The notes beneath the pieces were generated by a model. The model was not told the origin of the DNA. It made no database searches and was given only the letters and a program-made list of their open reading frames with translations. Of a DNA stretch of 64,000 nucleotides, positions 17,271 through 26,174 are shown in pieces (position 1 is the first letter of the stretch; every line of letters begins with the position of its first letter). This DNA is from Archaeoglobaceae archaeon (GTDB lineage Archaea; Halobacteriota; Archaeoglobi; Archaeoglobales; Archaeoglobaceae), in assembly GCA_038734275.1 (NCBI GenBank), contig JAVYOO010000002.1, positions 96,911 to 160,910 of the forward strand. Reading direction: 5' to 3'. The translations under genes were made by a program, and so were the position numbers.

Positions 17271-18665
17271 ATACGTTAGCGCTGAAGCAATAAGCCCGGG
17301 AACTACTGGATAGGTGAAGAACTTCGGATAGAAGTAGATCTGCCAGACTATGCAAACCGCAACCGCAACGATCATTGAAGCAACAACCGCCTTCGAATTT
17401 ACACTCTTTGAGTAAAGCAATGCAAGAAGCGGAATTAGGAATGCAGAAGTAATCACAGAGAAGCTAACTCCAACGATTCCGACGATTATATCGGGAGGAT
17501 TAACTGCAAATGCAACCGGAATTAAAGCAAATATAACCACAGAAAGCCTAGTTAGCTTTAAAGCAGTAGAGTCAGAAATCTTCCTGAAATTCTGAAGCAG
17601 ATCTCTGACAAGAGCGGTGGCGGAGACATGCACGAGCGAGTTTATTGTAGACATTGCTGCAGCTATTATTGCGGTTAGAAGCAAGGCGTTAACTCCAACA
17701 GGGAGCATTTTCATTGCTATGTATGGCACAACTCTGTCAACGTCTTTCAAAAACGTCGGAATTTGATCTTTGGGAATTAAAAGCCAGCCAAAGGGACCGA
17801 TGCTGAAGACGCAGATCGCAAATATGCCAATGATTATTGGAGTCAGGATCATTCCATAGCCAATTACCCTTTGATCCCTCGCAGCAATGAATCTAACGAC
17901 AAGCTGTGGGCTCGAAAGCTGGGCTATGCTTATTGCAAATGTAAGGCTTAGCACAAATGGCACAACCATTCCCGCATTCACAACTGGCGGTGGACCGAGC
18001 TTTCCAAATTCGAATAGCTCAGGCTTGACTTCTGAAAGTTTTTGCAGCGCTTCAAAGCCACCGCAAACATAAAGCACAGAAATGAAGAGCACAATGGCAC
18101 CAAAGAACATTATGACTCCTTGAATTATGTCTGTTGTAACAACCGCCCTGAAACCGCCGATCGCGGTGTAGAGAGTAACGATCACCGCAGTTATGATAAG
18201 TGCGTCGACGTAGCTTATTGAAAGCATCGTCTGTAGCAGATTTCCCGCTCCCTTATAGATCGAGACCATGTAGAATTCGAAGAAGAAGAGTATTATGAGA
18301 GCACAGATAACCTGAGCAGTCTTTCCAAAAGATTTTCCAAAAAGCTCAGGAATCGTCATTACTCCATGCTGATCCGCGAGCCTCTTCATTGGTGGTGCTA
18401 TGATAAGCCATGCAAGGATCGCAAATAGGATATGGAAGAAGATCAGAAATGCAGACCACTGAAAGCCCAGCAGGAAGCCAGTCCCACCACCGCCAAGAAA
18501 CGCAGCGGTGCTGAAGTATGTGGCAAAGAATGAAAAGCTTACCGCAAGAGCTCCAAGTTTCTTGCCAGCGATGTAGAAATCTGGCAAATTCTTTGTTCTG
18601 CGATACTCATAGAAACCAATCGCTACCATCAAAACCAAGTATGCTACAAAAACTTCGAGGATCAT
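17241..18665 (-). CDS. Sodium:solute symporter co-transcribed with an acyl-CoA ligase
   Basis: 474 residues, about 13 membrane segments, SSS family, with the segment LPDFYIAGKKLGALAVSFSFFATYFSTAAFLGGGG near the N-terminus. Its ATG overlaps the stop of a 29-aa membrane peptide gene, which in turn overlaps the stop of the ligase gene. The three are thus one minus-strand operon. The ligase suggests that the imported substrate is a carboxylic acid activated to its CoA ester. It is a paralogue of the 14002 symporter rather than a close copy. Confidence 0.9.
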   Translation of the reverse strand: MILEVFVAYLVLMVAIGFYEYRRTKNLPDFYIAGKKLGALAVSFSFFATYFSTAAFLGGGGTGFLLGFQWSAFLIFFHILFAILAWLIIAPPMKRLADQHGVMTIPELFGKSFGKTAQVICALIILFFFEFYMVSIYKGAGNLLQTMLSISYVDALIITAVIVTLYTAIGGFRAVVTTDIIQGVIMFFGAIVLFISVLYVCGGFEALQKLSEVKPELFEFGKLGPPPVVNAGMVVPFVLSLTFAISIAQLSSPQLVVRFIAARDQRVIGYGMILTPIIIGIFAICVFSIGPFGWLLIPKDQIPTFLKDVDRVVPYIAMKMLPVGVNALLLTAIIAAAMSTINSLVHVSATALVRDLLQNFRKISDSTALKLTRLSVVIFALIPVAFAVNPPDIIVGIVGVSFSVITSAFLIPLLALLYSKSVNSKAVVASMIVAVAVCIVWQIYFYPKFFTYPVVPGLIASALTYLAFNLKKNK

Positions 18666-18751
18666 AGCATTCTCCTCGCTCTGCGAACCGCAATTATTAT
18701 CCCAACAAGTATTAGAAATACAGATGCTCCATAAACCGTTTCGATTATCAT
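18662..18751 (-). CDS. 29-residue single-helix membrane peptide of the symporter operon
   Basis: The frame begins MIIETVYGASVF, has one hydrophobic helix (ASVFLILVGIIIAV) and ends in a basic RRARRML. It has 4-base ATGA overlaps on both sides: with the ligase stop upstream and the symporter start downstream. The positive C-terminus predicts a cytoplasmic end. Like the 47-aa protein at 15362 it precedes an SSS transporter, so it may be an accessory subunit. Confidence 0.6.
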   Translation of the reverse strand: MIIETVYGASVFLILVGIIIAVRRARRML

Positions 18752-19953
18752 AATCTCACCAACCTCCTCGCCTTTCCTTCAAATCTTTCGAGAGTTCCTT
18801 TGCTAAGAACAACAAGTTCGGGATTTATTCCAATAAACTCCCTGAAGTCTTTACTCAATTTCGGTAAAACGGAATTCTCACCTTCAAGAAGAATTCTAAT
18901 TTCAGAGCCTACTTCGATTTTATACTGTGTAATTCCGTAGCTTGCAAGAATTCTCTCAACATCGCTTGGATAAAACTTTGCTCCGCTATGTATGATCATG
19001 TCATCTGTGCGACCTTTAATTCTCTTGAGCGTGATATGCTCAATTCCGCACTCGCAACGCTCAATAGCTACGATCTCCGAAACCTCGCCACTTCTGTATC
19101 TAATGAGGGGCATCGCTTCTCTGTTTATTGCCGTGTAAACTATTTCGCCTTCTTCACCTTCGCCCAGCGTTTCACCAGTTTTCGGATCAACCACTTCGAC
19201 AATGTAGTTGTCCTCCCACATGTGCAGACCTTTGCGAAGTGGACACTCGAAGCCAACCGTGCCAACACCGCCCATCTCTGTAAGTCCGGGGATGTCATAA
19301 GTTCTTGCTTCAAAAAGCTCTTCAATTCTTTTTCTAAGCTCTTCACTCCAAGGTTCCGCTCCAAGGAGCATTTTCTCAACGGGTAAATCTGAAGGCTTGT
19401 AGCCAAGCTCTTCAGCGACTTCTGCAATTCTTAGCGGATAGCTTGCTGTTGCACAAAGCACCGTGGTGCCAAAGTCGAGCATGAAGCGAATCTGGTTCCT
19501 TGTATTTCCCGCTCCAATAGGGATTACAAAGGCGTTGATTGCATCTGCAGCAAAGTGAAATCCAAAGCCCCCGTTCCAAAGCCCAAACGCGGGAGTGATC
19601 TGAATGACATCCTTAGAACTAATGCCCGCTATTTGAAAAGCCCTTAAAACCATTTCCTTCCATTGCTCAACGTCTTTTCTTGTGTATGGCACTATAACTG
19701 GTTGTCCAGTGGTTCCACCGCTCATCTGAATTCGAACTATTTTCTCCTTTGGCACACAGCTCATTTTCAGCGGATAAGCGTTGCGAAGATCCTGCTTTGT
19801 CGTGAAAGGAAGCTTTGAAATCGTCTCTGGAGTGATTTTATCGAGATCAATCTCTGAAAATTGCCTCCTGTAAAATTCGCAGTTCTCGTAGACGTATTTA
19901 AGCGTATACTTTAGCCTTTTTCGTTTGATTTCTTCGATTTCCTGTCTTTTCAT
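18748..19953 (-). CDS. Phenylacetate-CoA ligase-like AMP-forming acyl-CoA ligase
   Basis: About 401 residues, somewhat shorter than PaaK (about 430). It has the ATP-binding loop SGGTTGQPVIVPYT, the adenylate-contact region YDIPGLTEMGG, RYRSGE in place of the usual YRTGD, and the C-terminal GRTDDMI. Start ATG 19953 was chosen since GGAG lies 5-8 bases before it; a 13-codon extension upstream lacks a ribosome site. It heads an operon with the small peptide and the symporter at 17241. It would activate an aromatic or short carboxylic acid; the exact acid is not shown. Confidence 0.85.
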   Translation of the reverse strand: MKRQEIEEIKRKRLKYTLKYVYENCEFYRRQFSEIDLDKITPETISKLPFTTKQDLRNAYPLKMSCVPKEKIVRIQMSGGTTGQPVIVPYTRKDVEQWKEMVLRAFQIAGISSKDVIQITPAFGLWNGGFGFHFAADAINAFVIPIGAGNTRNQIRFMLDFGTTVLCATASYPLRIAEVAEELGYKPSDLPVEKMLLGAEPWSEELRKRIEELFEARTYDIPGLTEMGGVGTVGFECPLRKGLHMWEDNYIVEVVDPKTGETLGEGEEGEIVYTAINREAMPLIRYRSGEVSEIVAIERCECGIEHITLKRIKGRTDDMIIHSGAKFYPSDVERILASYGITQYKIEVGSEIRILLEGENSVLPKLSKDFREFIGINPELVVLSKGTLERFEGKARRLVRL

Positions 19954-20190
19954 GTAGACTCCATCACTCACGTAGAAAAAGTATATGCTCAATATTTAAG
20001 CTTTTACCTTCTTGAAGGGATTATGCTTAAGCGTAGCAAAAACTCTGCAGTTTCCATTGGTAACCTAGCAAGTCTTTTTCAGCACGAGAATCGAATAGGA
20101 CGTATTTATCTCTCACAATTATTTATTTTGACTTTTGCTATCAAGCGTAAATCTTATATGGTTCATGAGTATGAGATAATTGGTGAGAGA

Positions 20191-20757
20191 ATGGCAAACA
20201 TACCTGCGGAGCTTTCCGCTCTGCCTTTGGAAAGTCTTATAGGGAAGCCGTTAGAGGCTGCTGTAAGAGCGCAGGCTTATGCTGCGATGACGACTGCGAG
20301 ATTTGTGCAAGAAGTTGGATTAGACGAGGATGGAAACGTTAAAAACATCACCTTTAAATTCAAAAGGAAAACTGTGGACCCTGAGAAATTGAAAGAAGGA
20401 TTAGGCAAGGAAATTGTGGAAGAAGATGCTACAATTGAAGCACCTTTGCTTACGATTCTACCAGTGCCCTTCATAAGGATCAAAGACATGACAATCCACT
20501 TCAAATTCATAATAAAAACTACGGATGTGGACAAAACTCAGCACGATTTCTCTTCTTCGATTACTGCAAAGGCAGGTTGGGGATGGGGAAGCGTTAAATT
20601 GACAGCGAGCTACGGCTACAAGAGAGAAACAAGGTCGCAGGTTGACAGAAGTGCGGAACTTGAAATTACAGTCAATGCAGTGCAGGATGAAATGCCCGAA
20701 GGTCTAAGGACTGTTCTGAGCATTCTGAAAGAGGCAATGGTTCCAGCAACTAAGTGA
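20191..20757 (+). CDS. DUF2589-type protein, first of three
   Basis: 188 residues from the ATG at 20191, chosen for the GGTGAG ribosome site 5 bases upstream; the open frame extends 56 codons further but that part looks non-coding. The pattern is that of DUF2589: an N-terminal segment [19 protein letters not shown], a strand pair ending [19 protein letters not shown], and a C-terminal helix [16 protein letters not shown]. The family has no settled function. No signal peptide or membrane helix was seen. Two related genes follow at once. Confidence 0.75.
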   Translation: MANIPAELSALPLESLIGKPLEAAVRAQAYAAMTTARFVQEVGLDEDGNVKNITFKFKRKTVDPEKLKEGLGKEIVEEDATIEAPLLTILPVPFIRIKDMTIHFKFIIKTTDVDKTQHDFSSSITAKAGWGWGSVKLTASYGYKRETRSQVDRSAELEITVNAVQDEMPEGLRTVLSILKEAMVPATK

Positions 20758-20761
20758 TCCC

Positions 20762-21301
20762 ATGCCAGAAACACCGCTATATCTTGAACAGATCATATCT
20801 GCACCACTAACAGCGATCATTCAAGCCCAGAAGGAGTCTGCCATCGCTACCCTTCAATTTTTACTCTCTCAGATGGAGGAAAGGGAGGAGGCAGGCAAAA
20901 GAAAAAAGGTTCCTGTAACGCTTGAGTTTAGCTACACGCAAACAGTTCAGAATCCTGATACAGGACAAATTGAGGCTATTCCACTGAAGATGAGCATACC
21001 TGTAGTCACTCTTGTGCCAATTCCATTCATAAGCATCGAAGAAGCAGAACTTGATTTCAAGGCAAAAATCGTTGCAACGAAGTTTAAGGAGGAGAAAGAA
21101 ATAAAACTACCAGCTTTATTTAAAGAAAAATTACCTCTACCCACCTTATATGCTGTATACGGTAGCAAAGCAAATTCTGATCTTACAGGAGAACTGAATA
21201 TAAAAATAAAGGCAAAAAGAATAGATGTTCCAGAGGGTATGGCAAAAATGCTTACAGCATTGAGCAACTCAATACCGGTGACCAAAGATGAGGGAAAGTA
21301 G
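20762..21301 (+). CDS. DUF2589-type protein, second of three
   Basis: 179 residues with the same plan as its neighbour: [19 protein letters not shown] at the N-terminus, [23 protein letters not shown] in the middle and [16 protein letters not shown] at the C-terminus. It begins 4 bases after the first gene stops and overlaps the third by 14 bases. It lacks the glycine/tryptophan strand (AGWGWGS) of the first protein, so the two are diverged paralogues, not a recent duplication. Confidence 0.75.
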   Translation: MPETPLYLEQIISAPLTAIIQAQKESAIATLQFLLSQMEEREEAGKRKKVPVTLEFSYTQTVQNPDTGQIEAIPLKMSIPVVTLVPIPFISIEEAELDFKAKIVATKFKEEKEIKLPALFKEKLPLPTLYAVYGSKANSDLTGELNIKIKAKRIDVPEGMAKMLTALSNSIPVTKDEGK

Positions 21302-21713
21302 AGAAATAGCAAAGATCGATCCAACGAAGTTTCCGACAGACAAGCCAACTCCTGTGGAGAAGCCTGTAGCTGGGGAAAAGAAACTAACTCTCGGAGATCT
21401 AACAAACAACATAGCCTTAGCGGTTCTCAAATCAAAAGTGATCGTTGACGCTGAGAGTGCAAAGGTAAAAAGAGAAGTTTATGATAGAGACGAGATCCTT
21501 AAAAACATACCCTTGACGACATTCGAGATCTCAGACGTCGAGATAGAGCTGAAATTCCTTGTTGGTGGCGTGGAAAAGGAAGACGTGGTGATTAACGTTG
21601 AGCCTGAACAGCTTACGAGGGCACAGAATGCGGTTTCGAGCATTAAGTTTAAGCTAGCAAGCAAAAAGCTTTCAGAGTTCCTCATAGAAGGAAAAGAGAG
21701 ATTAATAAAGTAG
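21288..21713 (+). CDS. Short DUF2589-related protein, third of three
   Basis: 141 residues. After a proline-rich start ([13 protein letters not shown]) it keeps a helical segment, [19 protein letters not shown], and the strand pair [21 protein letters not shown], which lines up with the central strand pair of the two genes before it. The C-terminal helix differs. It starts inside the second gene, so all three are one operon. The product is probably a partner in a hetero-complex with the other two. Confidence 0.65.
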   Translation: MRESREIAKIDPTKFPTDKPTPVEKPVAGEKKLTLGDLTNNIALAVLKSKVIVDAESAKVKREVYDRDEILKNIPLTTFEISDVEIELKFLVGGVEKEDVVINVEPEQLTRAQNAVSSIKFKLASKKLSEFLIEGKERLIK

Positions 21714-21786
21714 TTTTTTGGAATTCTGGGAGTGAAAGTTGTGGAACAGCTCGTTGAAATTAAAAAATATGAAATATTAAAATTTT

Positions 21787-23619
21787 TTAGGGAATCTCCA
21801 ACTCCTTTAACTTTTCCTTCGTTGGCATTCCATTAACCCAGCCACGGAGTTTGTAGTATTCCTGCTTCATTTCTTCAAATTTCTGCGGATCCACGACCTG
21901 ACCTTTAGCAACACCGTCTGGCAAAGCTTCGGTGAGCAAACGCTTCGGCAAAGCATCATCCTTTGCATCAAAGCCAAACTTATTCATTATGAGCCTTTCG
22001 AGATTGTAAATGCGCTCTCCAATTTTCATTAAACCGCTCTCGCTAATTTCCCAACCAGTCACAGCTGAGAGAAGTTTTGCGTAGTCTCCCGCTCCGAGAG
22101 CGAAAGTTGAGAACAGACAATTCACAGTAGAATTTACAACAGACGTGAAATCCTGGAAGATCTTAACCCACTCCGCCTTTCCTTCATATTTAAGCGGGTC
22201 GAGCTTTGTCGGGAAGCCCGTGATCTCTGGAGCAATTGTATAGCCCGTTACATGACAACCGCCACGATTTGCTGTGGCGTAGTTCAATCCAATCCCCTTT
22301 ATTGCTCTCGGATCATAAGCAGGCATTTCCATTCCCTTGACGCTCATAGAAAGCTCTGGAGCTCCAAATAGCTCTGCAAGTCTTTTGCTTCCCAAAGCCA
22401 AGTATTTGCCGAAGCCCGCTTTGTATGCGGTTCTCCAGACTGCGTCAACCAAAGCTGAAGCGTTGCCAAAGGACAAGTCCATTCCCTGCAAGTCCTCTGG
22501 CTTTACGTAGCCCTTCTCGTAAAGCTCCATGGCGCATGCGATCGTTGAACCCATCGTGATTGTGTCCAAGCCAAGTTCGTCGCATAGGTGGTTTGCTTTG
22601 ATAACCGCTTCGAGCTGCATAACTGCGGTGTCGTTGCCGAGAGCCCAGATGCTCTCGTATTCAGGTCCTTCTGTATTCAAGATCTTGAAGAACCCCTCTT
22701 TGACTTCAGTAGCTCTTCCACAGCCAATGCTACAGCCCCAGCACGCAATTCTTTTTCTGAGAAATTCCTTTGCAAGTCTTTCACCGCTTATTTCGTCAGC
22801 TTTTTCATTGTAAGCTTTCTGCCAGTTCTTAAACGGCAAACCACCGGCGTTGTTGATCACGTTTACAAGCACAGCTGTGCCATATTTTGGCAATCCTGTG
22901 CTGGTTATCGGGTTTGCCTTAAGCTTTTCTAAAGCTTCCTTGGAAGCTTGCTTGAATTCTTCAGCTTTTACAGGCTCTGGTTTCTTTTTTCCAGAAACAA
23001 CTATAGCTTTTAGCTTCTTTGAACCCATGACCGCTCCTACTCCAGTTCTGCCAGCTGCTCTGTGTTCGTCGTTCATTATTGAAGCAAAGTAGACAAGGTT
23101 CTCGCCAGCTGGTCCAATGCAGGCTACACTGCCATCATTAGCGAGGGCTTTTGTTGTGTCGAAAACGTTAAGCCCCCATAACTTCTTTGCAGACTTGATT
23201 TCAGCTCCATCTTCGTTTACATCAAGATAAACTGGCTCCTCACTTTTTCCTTCAATAACAATTGCATCATATCCAGCGAATTTAATGAACGGCCCGAACT
23301 TTCCACCGCTGTTTGCAGAAGCAACACTTCCAGTAAGCGGACTCCTCAAAGCCATCACGTGATATCTTCCAGACTCAGGAAATCCTACAACGCCTGTCGC
23401 TGGACCTGTAGCAAAAATGAGCACATTTTCTTCTCCAAAGGCATCGATGTCTCTTGCGGAAATTCCGAGTTTTTCGTATTCCATTAGATAATCGTAAAGA
23501 AGCCTTAAAGCATATCCTTTCCCGCCGAGATATTTCTTTGCTATCTCCATGTCTGTCTTCGTTTCCTTAACGCTGTTCTCGCTCAAATTCACCTTCAAAA
23601 TTTTTCCCATGTATCCCAT
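21787..23619 (-). CDS. aor: Tungsten-containing aldehyde:ferredoxin oxidoreductase
   Basis: Oxidises aldehydes to acids with ferredoxin as acceptor. The 610-residue protein starts MGYMGKILKVNLSEN, and has RYHVMALRSPLTGSVASANSGGKFGP, AAGRTGVGAVMGSKKLKA and the 4Fe-4S cysteines in CWGCSIGCGR, with a fourth near NCLFSTF, all AOR-family marks. A GGTGAT ribosome site lies 5 bases before ATG 23619. It is divergent from an iron alcohol dehydrogenase, so an alcohol-aldehyde-acid pair shares one promoter region. The tungstopterin cofactor agrees with moaB in the window. Confidence 0.95.
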   Translation of the reverse strand: MGYMGKILKVNLSENSVKETKTDMEIAKKYLGGKGYALRLLYDYLMEYEKLGISARDIDAFGEENVLIFATGPATGVVGFPESGRYHVMALRSPLTGSVASANSGGKFGPFIKFAGYDAIVIEGKSEEPVYLDVNEDGAEIKSAKKLWGLNVFDTTKALANDGSVACIGPAGENLVYFASIMNDEHRAAGRTGVGAVMGSKKLKAIVVSGKKKPEPVKAEEFKQASKEALEKLKANPITSTGLPKYGTAVLVNVINNAGGLPFKNWQKAYNEKADEISGERLAKEFLRKRIACWGCSIGCGRATEVKEGFFKILNTEGPEYESIWALGNDTAVMQLEAVIKANHLCDELGLDTITMGSTIACAMELYEKGYVKPEDLQGMDLSFGNASALVDAVWRTAYKAGFGKYLALGSKRLAELFGAPELSMSVKGMEMPAYDPRAIKGIGLNYATANRGGCHVTGYTIAPEITGFPTKLDPLKYEGKAEWVKIFQDFTSVVNSTVNCLFSTFALGAGDYAKLLSAVTGWEISESGLMKIGERIYNLERLIMNKFGFDAKDDALPKRLLTEALPDGVAKGQVVDPQKFEEMKQEYYKLRGWVNGMPTKEKLKELEIP

Positions 23620-23720
23620 AAAATCACCAAATCTTCATAGGAATTCCAAGATTATATCACTTTCGTTCGTGAATAAACAGAATTTGAAAATGTTTATCTA
23701 TACGAAATCAAACAGTTTTC

Positions 23721-24815
23721 ATGTTCGCAGTTCCAAGAATTGAATATGGCGAAAAGGCTCTTGAAAGCCTAAAGAATGACAATTTCGGCAGAGTGCTCGT
23801 TTTTACAGACAAAAATCTTAGAAAGCTTGGTTATCTCGAATACCTGATTCCAAATTTAAATGCGGAAAAAATAGAGGTCTTTGATGAGATCGAAGGTGAG
23901 CCAGATGTTCGTTTAGCGTTAAAATGCTCTGAATTTGCAAGGAATTTTGATCCTGAAGTTATAATAGCCCTTGGTGGTGGTAGCGTTATAGATCTTGCCA
24001 AATTTGCAAGAGTTGGGATGGAAGTTAATGTTGAGCCAAAGGAAGTTAAGGTTAAGCTAAATCTCAGAGCTTTAGGATTTAAGAAGAAGGCTAAGCTAAT
24101 AACGGTGCCAACCACAAGCGGTAGTGGTGCGGACGCAACTCTGGCGGTGATGCTGAAAGAGGGCAATTCGAAGATCTCCGCAATACACTTCGATTTAATT
24201 CCAGACATGACGATTCTCGATTATAGACTTGTAGAAAAGATGCCGAAAAGGCTTGTTGCAAGCACTGGCATAGATGCTTTGGCTCATGCAATCGAGGCTT
24301 ATCTAACAAAGCTTCACAATGAATTGTCGGACTTATTTGCCCTAAGGGCGACTGAGCTAATTCTAAGCAATCTGGAAAAGTCTTACGATGGAGATCTAAA
24401 GGCAAGGGCTATAATGCATCTCTCAGCAACAATGGCTGGAATTGCGATCAACAATTCCCAGCTTGGCGCTGTTCACGCTTTAGCCCATGCTTTCGGAACC
24501 GCTTTCAGCGTGGATCACAGCCTAAGCATTGCGTTATTCCTTCCAAAGGTGCTGGAAGCCTATATTCCCGAGCAAAGACTTGAAGAGCTATCGAACAGAC
24601 TTGGATTCAGAAGCTCGGCGGAATTTGTCAAAAGGATTGAGGAACTGATTGAAAACTTATCTTTGCCTTTAAAAGCTTCGGAGCTCGTAAAAGAAGATCT
24701 GCCTTCGAAACTCGAACCGCTTGTGGATTCAGCGATGAAAGATCTTAGCTTTAGATTTGCTCCGAAGGCTTTAAGCAAAGAACAAGTATTTGGCATCTTC
24801 AAGCATACTTTTTAA
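23721..24815 (+). CDS. Iron-containing alcohol dehydrogenase
   Basis: 364 residues of the group III alcohol dehydrogenase family. Visible are the NAD(P) motif ALGGGSVIDLAK, the segment PTTSGSGADAT, and the metal ligands in DALAHAIEAY and HALAHAFG. The protein is slightly shorter than the usual 380-390. It is divergent from the AOR gene across 101 bases that hold promoters for both. Together they would interconvert an alcohol, its aldehyde and the acid. Confidence 0.92.
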   Translation: MFAVPRIEYGEKALESLKNDNFGRVLVFTDKNLRKLGYLEYLIPNLNAEKIEVFDEIEGEPDVRLALKCSEFARNFDPEVIIALGGGSVIDLAKFARVGMEVNVEPKEVKVKLNLRALGFKKKAKLITVPTTSGSGADATLAVMLKEGNSKISAIHFDLIPDMTILDYRLVEKMPKRLVASTGIDALAHAIEAYLTKLHNELSDLFALRATELILSNLEKSYDGDLKARAIMHLSATMAGIAINNSQLGAVHALAHAFGTAFSVDHSLSIALFLPKVLEAYIPEQRLEELSNRLGFRSSAEFVKRIEELIENLSLPLKASELVKEDLPSKLEPLVDSAMKDLSFRFAPKALSKEQVFGIFKHTF

Positions 24816-24816
24816 A

Positions 24817-24858
24817 TTTTTATAAAATTTGCAAATTCTGAAAATTCAGAAAATTTTA
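24817..24858 (+). promoter_or_regulatory. Promoter and inverted repeat ahead of the AbrB-acr3 operon
   Basis: A TATA-like tract TTTTTATAAAATTT (24817-24830) is followed by the inverted repeat TTCTGAA-AA-TTCAGAA (24836-24851) and a second TATA-like AAAATTTTAAG. The GTG start at 24882 is about 26 bases after the latter, so a leaderless transcript is possible. In either case the repeat lies within the promoter, as expected for a repressor site. Confidence 0.45.
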
Positions 24859-24881
24859 AGAACTGAGAAAAAACTAAAACT

Positions 24882-25124
24882 GTGAGCTGTAGAATTTGCA
24901 AACTCGAAGCAGTGGTGAGTATCGACAATCGAGGACAAATTTTGCTCCCGAAAGAGCTCCGTGAGAGAGCAGAGCTTAAAGCGGGAGATAAGCTTGCAAT
25001 TCTTTCTGCATGTGACGAAAATGGAAAAGTTTGCTGTCTGATCTTTATGCGGGCGGAAGTTATAGAGAATCTCGCTGTTGAAAGGCTCTCTCCAACGCTA
25101 AAAGCAGTATTTGGAGGTGATTAA
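24882..25124 (+). CDS. AbrB/SpoVT-type regulator with extra cysteines, next to acr3
   Basis: 80 residues from a GTG start. The AbrB-fold swapped-hairpin motif is VSIDNRGQILLPKELRERAELKAGDKLAIL. The protein opens with the pair CRICK and has CENGKVCC-like cysteines further on (Cys at DENGKVCCL and SACDE), which could bind a soft metal such as As(III). The product resembles the AbrB protein called HgcC that travels with hgcAB and with arsenic genes in anaerobes; no hgcAB is present. It ends one base before acr3 begins, so I infer a metal-sensing regulator of the pump. Confidence 0.7.
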   Translation: MSCRICKLEAVVSIDNRGQILLPKELRERAELKAGDKLAILSACDENGKVCCLIFMRAEVIENLAVERLSPTLKAVFGGD

Positions 25125-26171
25125 ATGCAAAAAAGAGAGCTTAGTTTAATCGAGAAATATCTAACAATTTGGATCTTCTTAGCCATAATCTTTGGTGTGG
25201 CTTTGGGCTACGTTTACCCAGAGATCTCGATAATACTCTCAGCCATGAGCATCGACACAACTTCGATACCAATAGCGATCGGTTTGATTTTGATGATGTA
25301 TCCACCGCTTGCTAAAGTAAAATACGAAGAAATGGGCAAAGTATTTAGGAATTTAAAGCTTCTCAGCTTTTCTCTGACTCAGAACTGGATTGTTGGACCA
25401 ATTGTGATGTTCCTTCTTGCCATAGCTTTGCTTCGCGATTTGCCAGAGTTCATGATGGGTGTGATTCTCGTTGGCTTGGCAAGATGCATTGCAATGGTTA
25501 TAGTGTGGAACGAGCTTGCCGAAGGAGACAGAGAGCTTGCTGTAGGCTTGGTTGCTTTCAACGCATTATTCCAGATCCTTTTCTATGCGGTCTACATCTA
25601 CATCTTCATAACCTTGGCTTTGACCAAGTTAGGGCTTGCTGAAGGTGTAAACGCTGAAGTCAGCATTGTTGATGCTGCAAAAACCGTTTTCATTTACCTT
25701 GGCATTCCCTTCATCGCTGGAATTATAACGAGGTTCACGAGTTTCAGATTAAAGGGCAAGGAATGGTTTGAAAATGTTTTGGCGCCGAAGATCAGTCCTA
25801 TAACACCAATTGCCTTGCTTTTCACTATCGTTGTTATGTTCTCGCTCAAAGGAGAATACATCGTCGAACTGCCTTACAATGTTTTGAGGGTTGCGATTCC
25901 CTTAGCGCTTTACTTCCTGATCATGTGGTTTGCAACTTTCTTCATAGCCTACAAGCTCGGCGTTGATTACCCCAAGACGACTGCGGTTTCATTCACAGCT
26001 GCAAGCAACGACTTCGAGCTGGCAATAGCGGTTGCAATTGCGATCTGGGGGATAAACAGTGATCAGGCTTTTGCAACTGTAATTGGACCGCTGATAGAAG
26101 TTCCAGTGCTGATAAGCCTCGTCAACGTTGCCCTGAAGTTCAGGGAGAAGTTCTATGGCATCAAAACATAA
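25125..26171 (+). CDS. acr3: Arsenite efflux permease Acr3
   Basis: A 348-residue membrane protein with about ten hydrophobic helices. It contains the Acr3 signature GLARCIAMVIVWNELA in the fourth helix, with the conserved catalytic cysteine, and AASNDFELAIAVAIA later. It exports As(III). Its ATG directly follows the stop of the AbrB gene with GGAGGTG in the last codons as ribosome site. An arsenate-reductase-like gene occurs 3.3 kb away in the pst operon. Confidence 0.92.
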   Translation: MQKRELSLIEKYLTIWIFLAIIFGVALGYVYPEISIILSAMSIDTTSIPIAIGLILMMYPPLAKVKYEEMGKVFRNLKLLSFSLTQNWIVGPIVMFLLAIALLRDLPEFMMGVILVGLARCIAMVIVWNELAEGDRELAVGLVAFNALFQILFYAVYIYIFITLALTKLGLAEGVNAEVSIVDAAKTVFIYLGIPFIAGIITRFTSFRLKGKEWFENVLAPKISPITPIALLFTIVVMFSLKGEYIVELPYNVLRVAIPLALYFLIMWFATFFIAYKLGVDYPKTTAVSFTAASNDFELAIAVAIAIWGINSDQAFATVIGPLIEVPVLISLVNVALKFREKFYGIKT

Positions 26172-26174
26172 TTT

